A DNA stretch of 37,813 nt from Caldalkalibacillus uzonensis. GTDB lineage: Bacteria > Bacillota > Bacilli > Caldalkalibacillales > Caldalkalibacillaceae. The stretch lies in assembly GCF_030814135.1 (NCBI RefSeq), contig NZ_JAUSUQ010000018.1, positions 1 to 37,813 on the forward strand, written 5' to 3'. The notes under the pieces are model-generated. The model was not told where the DNA came from. It was given only the letters and a program-made list of their open reading frames with translations, and did not search any database. Shown here one piece after another: positions 33,015-37,813 of the stretch; position 1 is the stretch's first letter; every line of letters starts with the position of its first letter. A program made the translations under genes and the position numbers.

Positions 33015-34823
33015 TTATCCTTGACCTGACTGTTCTTTAGCGGATTGTTGGACCCCTTGGAGGTGGTCCAAAATAGTACGGGCCAGCTTTTCACTAATCC
33101 CTGCCCCTTTAAAATCAGCGATCGTGGCTTCTTTCATTTTTTTAACAGAACCGAAATGTTGCAACAAGCGCTGCTTACGTTTAGGACCAACCCCCGGTAT
33201 ATCGTCCAACACCGAATGAAACATATTTTTCTGGCGCATTTGCCGGTGAAAGGAGAGGGCAAAGCGGTGGACCTCATCCTGAATACGTTGCAACAGGTAA
33301 AATTCGGGACGATCCCGCTTGATCGACACCGGTTCGGGCGGTGATCCAAACAAGAGCTCTGCGGTACGGTGCTTCTCATCTTTGGCCAGACCAGAAACAG
33401 GAATGTCCAAGCCCAGTTCATTTTCCAGCACATCCTGAGCTGCACCCATTTGCCCTTTTCCTCCGTCCACGATAATCAGATCAGGCAATGGAAGATTTTC
33501 CTTTAACAGGCGGGTATAGCGCCTTCTGATCACTTCCCGCATCGATTCATAGTCGTCCGGCCCCTGGACTGAACGGATTTTATACTTGCGGTATTCATGT
33601 TTAGCCGGTTTACCATTGATAAAGGCCACCATGGCCGCCACCGCATGAGTGCCTTGGATGTTGGAATTGTCAAACGCTTCGATCCGGCGTAAGGGACCAA
33701 TGCCCAGCTGTTGGCCCAGATTAAGAGCGGCGGTGATGGTTCTTTCTTCGTCCCGTTCCAGCAGCTCAAATCTTTCCTTGAGCGCCGATTGTGCATTGGT
33801 CGTAGCCATCTGCAACAAATCCCGCTTGATGCCTCTTTTGGGCGTATGCACTTTAATTTTCAGCCATTCAGACAACAGTTCCCCGTCAATGACCTCCGGA
33901 ACCAGGATCTCCTTGGGCAGCACATGCTCCTTTTCAAAGTAAAATTGACCGATAAATGAAAGCAGTGCTTCAGCCACATCATCTGTGTAGAAAGGAAACA
34001 TGGACACTTCCCGCTCAATCAGTTTGCCTTTGCGGACGAAAAAGACCTGCACACACAGCCAGCCCTTATCAAAGGCATAACCGAACACATCCCGGTCCGT
34101 ATGATCGTTGATGGTAATACTCTGTTTAGCAATGACCGCTTCAATATGCCTGATCAGATCACGCAACTCTTTGGCCCGCTCGAAATTTAGCTCTTCTGCC
34201 GCCTTTTCCATCTCTGCCTTCAATTCTCTGATCAGCTGCTCATGTCCTCCATTAAGGAAACGGACAATATCCTTTGTCATCTGTTCGTACTGCTCAGGGT
34301 CTACCTTAAACTCGCAGGGTGCCACACATTGACCCATGTGGTAGTACAGACATACCCGGTCAGGGATTGTTCGGCACTTGCGCAGCGGATAGAGGCGGTC
34401 CAAGAGACGCTTCACTTCACGGGCCGATCCCACATTGGTATACGGGCCAAAATATTTGCTGCCATCTTTTTTAATCCGGCGGGTCACTTCCAACCGGGGA
34501 TGTTTCTCCTTGGTCAAGCGGATATAAGGATAAGTTTTATCATCTTTTAAAAGTACGTTATAGCGTGGGTTGTACTTTTTGATCAAGTTGCACTCCAAGA
34601 GCAAGGCTTCCACCGGGCTGGAGGTAATGATATATTCAAAATCGGCAATTTCACTGACCATTTTTTGGGTTTTACCGTCATGACTGCCGGTAAAGTAGGA
34701 ACGCACCCGGTTTTTTAACACCTTGGCTTTACCCACATAGATGACTTCATCTTGCTCATCTTTCATCATATAAACACCGGGCTTCTCAGGAAGCAGAGAT
34801 AATTTTTCTTGTAATACCGTCAT
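33015..34823 (-). CDS. uvrC: Excinuclease ABC subunit C
   Basis: The 602-residue endonuclease that makes both incisions in nucleotide excision repair. Its N-terminal GIY-YIG domain reads [22 protein letters not shown] cysteine-containing region ([21 protein letters not shown]) and a UVR domain ([13 protein letters not shown]) follow. The RNase H-like C-terminal nuclease has [15 protein letters not shown] and [10 protein letters not shown], and helix-hairpin-helix motifs ([15 protein letters not shown]) close the protein. Full length. It lies between trxA and lysC, as in other Bacillales. Confidence 0.97.
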   Translation of the reverse strand: MTVLQEKLSLLPEKPGVYMMKDEQDEVIYVGKAKVLKNRVRSYFTGSHDGKTQKMVSEIADFEYIITSSPVEALLLECNLIKKYNPRYNVLLKDDKTYPYIRLTKEKHPRLEVTRRIKKDGSKYFGPYTNVGSAREVKRLLDRLYPLRKCRTIPDRVCLYYHMGQCVAPCEFKVDPEQYEQMTKDIVRFLNGGHEQLIRELKAEMEKAAEELNFERAKELRDLIRHIEAVIAKQSITINDHTDRDVFGYAFDKGWLCVQVFFVRKGKLIEREVSMFPFYTDDVAEALLSFIGQFYFEKEHVLPKEILVPEVIDGELLSEWLKIKVHTPKRGIKRDLLQMATTNAQSALKERFELLERDEERTITAALNLGQQLGIGPLRRIEAFDNSNIQGTHAVAAMVAFINGKPAKHEYRKYKIRSVQGPDDYESMREVIRRRYTRLLKENLPLPDLIIVDGGKGQMGAAQDVLENELGLDIPVSGLAKDEKHRTAELLFGSPPEPVSIKRDRPEFYLLQRIQDEVHRFALSFHRQMRQKNMFHSVLDDIPGVGPKRKQRLLQHFGSVKKMKEATIADFKGAGISEKLARTILDHLQGVQQSAKEQSGQG

Positions 34824-34891
34824 TGTATACTACCCCTTTGATGCATGGAGGGTACACCTTAACTTTTTATTATAACGGAGACATAAACGGA

Positions 34892-34951
34892 AAGCCAGTT
34901 CCTTTTTCCTGCCAAAGTATGTTCCGACTGGCAAGGTCAAGGGACTGGCTT
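34892..34951. repeat. Inverted repeat in the trxA-uvrC gap
   Basis: AAGCCAGT (34892-34899) and ACTGGCTT (34944-34951) are perfect inverted repeats 44 bases apart. They lie downstream of trxA on its strand. The wide loop makes a simple terminator unlikely; an RNA structure attenuating readthrough into uvrC is possible. Confidence 0.35.
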
Positions 34952-34996
34952 ATGACTCAGCGAATTTAACGCTAAGAGCGCTTGATTGTGTTCAGT

Positions 34997-35311
34997 TTAG
35001 AGATGAGCGTTCAGTTTTTCAAGCAAAGCATCTTTGGGTTGGAAGCCCACCCATTTATCCACCACTTCGTTGTCCTTGAACAACAGCAGAGTAGGAATGC
35101 TCATCACGCCAAACTGGGAGGCAGTTTCCGGGTTTTCATCCACATTCACTTTGACAATTTTTACTTTATCGCCCAGCTCCTGATCCAGCTCTTCCAGGAC
35201 AGGGGCAATCATTTTGCAAGGGCCACACCAAGGTGCCCAAAAGTCAACCAGAACAGTTCCATTCTCCACTTCAGACTTAAAATTTTGATCAGTCGCATTG
35301 ACAATCGCCAT
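34997..35311 (-). CDS. trxA: Thioredoxin
   Basis: The 104-residue cytosolic thioredoxin with active site WCGPC in [15 protein letters not shown] and the cis-proline in MSIPTLLLF. It reduces protein disulfides using electrons from thioredoxin reductase. The open frame extends 51 bases further, but the ATG at 35309-35311 has an ideal AAGGAGG nine bases upstream and gives the standard length. A SigA promoter lies 73-102 bases upstream. Neighbour order trxA-uvrC matches B. subtilis. Confidence 0.97.
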   Translation of the reverse strand: MAIVNATDQNFKSEVENGTVLVDFWAPWCGPCKMIAPVLEELDQELGDKVKIVKVNVDENPETASQFGVMSIPTLLLFKDNEVVDKWVGFQPKDALLEKLNAHL

Positions 35312-35383
35312 TGTGTATAACCTCCTTTTTGGGAAAAGAGTTACAACTAAAGTATCCATCATTTGCAGCGCACCGATACGTTG

Positions 35384-35413
35384 ATTATATCATTAACTGC
35401 TCGTCTGTTCCAA
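35384..35413 (-). promoter_or_regulatory. SigA promoter of trxA
   Basis: On the minus strand TTGGAA (-35, 35413-35408) and a perfect TATAAT (-10, 35389-35384) are 18 bases apart. The transcript would carry a leader of about 65 bases before the trxA ATG. Confidence 0.65.
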
Positions 35414-35458
35414 GATTTTGCCCAGTGTGATGCTCACACCTTGCTATAGCCTGAGGGA

Positions 35459-35489
35459 CAAGAGGCACAACACCATAAAAAACCTCTTG
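35459..35489. repeat. Inverted repeat in the divergent trxA/rimK-like gap
   Basis: CAAGAGG (35459-35465) and CCTCTTG (35483-35489) pair around a 17-base, A-rich loop. It lies between the divergent trxA and ATP-grasp genes. It could be a regulator site or RNA hairpin; nothing identifies a binder. Confidence 0.3.
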
Positions 35490-35564
35490 CCAGGCCAATC
35501 GTTTGTACTATATAGTTCAATTGTAGGCAACATAAATTTAGAAATGATGCATGGAGGAACCTGA

Positions 35565-36467
35565 ATGAAAGGTTGGATTTTGTACAAAGAAACGGCCAAT
35601 GCCAAGCCCGAAACCTATGAAATTAACCGCTTCATCGAAGAAGCCGAAGATCAAGGCATCGATATAGATGTGTTAAGTCCCGACCAGTTTGAGTTGATCG
35701 TCACCCAGGATGACCGTAAAAGCGTGCTGGTTAACGGTGAAGTTTCTCCCTTGCCTGATTTTTTGATCCCCCGCATGGGAGCAGGCACTACGTATTTTGC
35801 CCTGGCTGTGATTCGCCATCTGGAGCGGCTGGGCGTCTTAACCATTAACTCGGCCCAAAGCATTGACACAGTCAAGGACAAGCTGTTTACCCATCAAATT
35901 CTGGCTCAGCATAATCTGCCTGTACCCAAAACAATGTTAGCCAAATATCCCGTTAACGTAGATCTGGTCGAGAAAAAGCTGGGCTTTCCTGTGGTGGTTA
36001 AAACCTTGTCCGGTTCCCAAGGCAGCGGGGTATTTCTTTCCGAAACCAAGGCTAACTTCGCCGACTTGATGGAATTTATCAATACCAACAAAAACAAGGC
36101 CAATATCATTTTACAGGAGTTTATCAAAAGCAGCCACGGCCGTGATCTGCGCGTGATCACCATTGGCGGCAGGGTGGTGGCCTGCATGCAGCGCATCTCC
36201 AAAACTGGGGACTTCAAAGCCAACTACTCCCGGGGTGGCCATGTAGAACCCTATCCGTTTTCTCCTGAGATCGAGTGGCTGGCCCTGGAGACCTCACGCA
36301 TCTTAGGCCTGGACATTGCCGGTATTGACCTCTTGTTTGACGGTGATCATTTTAAAATCTGCGAAGCCAATTCCGCTCCCGGATTTGAAGGCATCGAGCG
36401 GTGTTGTGACGTGAATATCGCCAAAGAGATTTACCAGTTTATCCGCGTCCGTTTGGGGTTGCATTAA
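35565..36467 (+). CDS. RimK-like ATP-grasp ligase
   Basis: A 300-residue ATP-grasp protein of the RimK / alpha-L-amino-acid ligase type. These enzymes join an amino acid, often glutamate, to a carboxylate via an acyl-phosphate. The pre-ATP-grasp domain (about 1-95) is followed by the grasp domain. The lysine and loop are in FPVVVKTLSGSQGSGVFL, followed by LQEFIKSSHGRDLRVITIGG. The metal-binding end is ICEANSAPGFEGIERCCDVNIA, with glutamate and asparagine ligands. The ATG has GGAGG seven bases upstream. The acceptor (ribosomal protein, cofactor or peptide) cannot be inferred, and no obvious carrier protein is adjacent. Confidence 0.83.
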   Translation: MKGWILYKETANAKPETYEINRFIEEAEDQGIDIDVLSPDQFELIVTQDDRKSVLVNGEVSPLPDFLIPRMGAGTTYFALAVIRHLERLGVLTINSAQSIDTVKDKLFTHQILAQHNLPVPKTMLAKYPVNVDLVEKKLGFPVVVKTLSGSQGSGVFLSETKANFADLMEFINTNKNKANIILQEFIKSSHGRDLRVITIGGRVVACMQRISKTGDFKANYSRGGHVEPYPFSPEIEWLALETSRILGLDIAGIDLLFDGDHFKICEANSAPGFEGIERCCDVNIAKEIYQFIRVRLGLH

Positions 36468-36491
36468 CTGTTGGTTTTGTGCAACTACAGA

Positions 36492-36520
36492 TTTACAAAC
36501 GTTTGTTCTGATGTTATGCT
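36492..36520 (+). promoter_or_regulatory. Promoter with an embedded LexA-like box
   Basis: TTTACA (-35, 36492-36497) and TATGCT (-10, 36515-36520) are 17 bases apart. Starting inside the -35 and filling much of the spacer, CAAACGTTTGTTCT (36496-36509) matches 11 of 14 positions of the Bacillus LexA consensus CGAACRNRYGTTYC, at the place where a repressor would block polymerase. Confidence 0.45.
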
Positions 36521-36584
36521 GGTATTAGTGAGTCAGTCACCAAAGCGATCGCCTCTTAATAATAATCCTAAAGGAGGCCTCCCC

Positions 36585-37058
36585 ATGGCTGAAGAGTTGC
36601 AAACGATGCTTCGCACACTTCTGCGTGAAGAACTGACCCCCATTCACACCGAACTGACCAAGATCAACACCAGGCTGGACAGTTTGCAAAAACGTATGGA
36701 CAATCTGGAACACAGAATGGATCAGCTTGAGCAAAGAATGGACAGCTTGGAACGCAGAATGGACCAGCTTGAAGCCAGAATGGACAACCTGGAGAGCAGA
36801 ATGGATAGCCTGGAGGGCAGAGTTGACCAACTGGAGGGAAGGCTCACCGCCGTGGAAAGTAACATGGCCACCAAAGAAGATGTGGCCGAATTGCCAGCTA
36901 TCCGTCAAGCCGTATTAGAAACCAGCGAACGGCTGAGAAAAATGGAGGAAGCCCGTGAGCAGGAGAAACAGATGTTAAATTTGCTGTCCAGACGTTCCCT
37001 GGAACACGAAGCTAAATTTGAGCACATGAAGGAGCACTTTGCCCAGTTAGCTCTATGA
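36585..37058 (+). CDS. Heptad-repeat coiled-coil protein
   Basis: A 157-residue hydrophilic protein of unknown function. Residues 30-92 are about nine consecutive heptads of the form RMDxLEx, with M/L at a and L at d positions, predicting one long parallel coiled coil of about 90 angstroms. The ends are helical and charged. No membrane segment or signal is present. The open frame extends 114 bases further upstream, but the ATG at 36585 has AAAGGAGG nine bases before it. Similar short coiled-coil proteins are common in thermophilic bacilli without assigned roles. The promoter carries a LexA-like box, hinting at DNA-damage control. Confidence 0.75.
   Translation: MAEELQTMLRTLLREELTPIHTELTKINTRLDSLQKRMDNLEHRMDQLEQRMDSLERRMDQLEARMDNLESRMDSLEGRVDQLEGRLTAVESNMATKEDVAELPAIRQAVLETSERLRKMEEAREQEKQMLNLLSRRSLEHEAKFEHMKEHFAQLAL
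36672..36860 (+). repeat. Tandem 21-base coding repeats (heptads)
   Basis: Nine degenerate 21-base units encode the heptads of the coiled coil, most beginning AGAATGGA(C/T). The near-identity of adjacent units suggests growth by slippage duplication; copy number may vary between strains. Confidence 0.7.
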
Positions 37059-37151
37059 TGAATCCCATATTTCGCGCGGCTTCAGATACAAAAAATCTTT
37101 TTTAGCAGGAATTTCTTCTTGAATAGCCAAGTTCTACAGTAGTAAGAACAG
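37059..37151 (+). other. Gap between coiled-coil gene and IS remnant
   Basis: The 93 bases before the transposase start should contain the left end of the element. No convincing terminal inverted repeat or target duplication is visible without the right end. An A/T-rich stretch with AAAAAATCTTTTTTAG occurs at about 37090-37105. Confidence 0.3.
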
Positions 37152-37813
37152 ATGAGGGTGATATCAGTGTCCAAATCGGCTATGGAAATTCCTGCTTTTC
37201 GTGTTTTTTATGTGGGCGCCGCCCCAGTCATTCGCCAGTTGATTGATGCAATGGGGCTCATTGAGCGCATCGACCGACGTTCGCCGGTCAAAAAAGAAGA
37301 TTGCAAGCTTTCCGTCGGCATCAGGATAGCTGCTCTCATCATCAACCAATTGACTGAACGACGAGCCCTGTACAAAGTCGAAGAATTTATCGTGAACAAG
37401 ACGTTGAACTGTTGCTCGGACCAGGCGTACAGGCATCTGACCTTAATGATGATGCACTCGCCCGGGCCTTGGATACCCTTTACAAAATCGGGTTGCAAGA
37501 CATTTATTGGGAAGCGGTGCAAGGGGTTCAACAAGCAGCTGGAGACCTAACCTTGGACCGCCTGCACTTTGATACCACTTCTTTCGTTTACTACGGCTCT
37601 TCCAAAGTGGGAGAAGACGTGTTGAACATCACCCGGGGATATTCCAAAGACCATCGTCCAGACTTGCCTCAAATTAAGTTTGGGCTGGAGCCCCCCTGAA
37701 GGGGTGCCCATTTATGGTAAGTTTTAGACGGGAATCAAGACGATAAAACATGGAATCTAGACGTGATCCAATCTCTTGAACGCAGGTTCTCGCCGGAACA
37801 ATTAGCCAACGCC
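37152..37813 (+). pseudogene. Decayed IS1634-type (IS4-like) transposase, cut by the window edge
   Basis: The reading frames together give the N-terminus of an IS1634-family DDE transposase. It opens with a DUF4277-like part (FRVFYVGAAPVIRQLIDAMG). After it come LLLGPGVQASDLNDDALARAL, the first catalytic aspartate in LHFDTTSFVYYG, and ITRGYSKDHRPDLPQIKFGL. The frame is broken at three places: about 37386-37388 (one base missing in a T run), 37691-37696 (one base extra in a C run) and 37719-37720 (one base missing). The last frame continues through GNQDDKTWNLDVIQSL to the end of the window. No terminal repeat could be identified. Either the element is dead or the assembly has homopolymer errors here. 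Confidence 0.82.

Noticed and set aside
35425-35439. CRP-like inverted repeat GTGTGA-TGC-TCACAC
   Set aside because: The spacer is three bases, not six, and Bacillales do not use a classical cAMP-CRP system; a simple chance hairpin is more likely.
1-37813. CRISPR arrays, tRNA or rRNA genes, phage genes
   Set aside because: No regularly spaced direct repeats, cloverleaf-like sequences, rRNA motifs or phage structural genes were seen on either strand.

Overview
The window looks like chromosomal DNA from a member of the Bacillales, probably a thermophilic or alkaliphilic Bacillaceae. The evidence is the trxA-uvrC-lysC-yslB-sdhCAB neighbourhood (the arrangement known from Bacillus subtilis), strong AGGAGG-type ribosome binding sites, Gram-positive lipoprotein signals and SigA/SigL-type promoters. 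I cannot name the species from sequence alone. Almost all genes lie on the minus strand.

Region 1 (1-21070) reads as a catabolic island for an unidentified carboxylic acid. It holds three transcription units, each headed by a good sigma-54 (SigL) -24/-12 promoter. Unit A (promoter near 7060) encodes two acyl-CoA dehydrogenases, a thiolase, a 3-hydroxyacyl-CoA dehydrogenase, an enoyl-CoA hydratase, a broken hotdog thioesterase, a second thiolase and the start of an ETF beta subunit. Unit B (promoter near 16296) encodes a sigma-54 activator with CBS and PAS sensor domains, a TAXI binding lipoprotein, a fused TRAP permease, a second 3-hydroxyacyl-CoA dehydrogenase, a third acyl-CoA dehydrogenase, a pseudogene scrap and an MFS exporter. 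Unit C (promoter near 21062) encodes both subunits of a 3-oxoacid CoA-transferase, a second TAXI protein and a second TRAP permease. The palindrome TGATGCA-N4-TGCATCA, exact or degenerate, lies upstream of all three promoters and is probably the activator's binding site. A near-consensus CcpA cre site sits at the predicted start of the activator transcript. The simplest reading is import by the TAXI-TRAP systems, activation by CoA transfer or ligation, beta-oxidation with electrons passed to ETF, and control by inducer sensing plus carbon catabolite repression.

Region 2 (21377-23650, plus strand) is a four-gene cassette: a MauE-like membrane protein, a MauD/TlpA-like thioredoxin, a 12-cysteine homologue of the methylamine dehydrogenase light chain, and a multi-TM protein. 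No heavy chain is present, and the two tryptophans that make the TTQ cofactor seem to be missing. The fourth gene has an in-frame TGA at the second position of a would-be CxxC motif, giving CxxU if read through. This cassette is the best candidate for an undescribed system.

Region 3 (23672-26000) holds a FabG-like reductase and an acyl-CoA ligase, followed by an acyl-CoA dehydrogenase remnant. Region 4 (26243-35413) is housekeeping: sdhCAB with promoter and terminator, a Trk/Ktr K+ channel subunit, yslB, lysC, uvrC and trxA. Region 5 (35565-37813, plus strand) holds a RimK-like ATP-grasp ligase, a heptad-repeat coiled-coil protein with a LexA-like box in its promoter, and a decayed IS1634-type transposase that runs off the end. 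No tRNA, rRNA, riboswitch or CRISPR array was seen.
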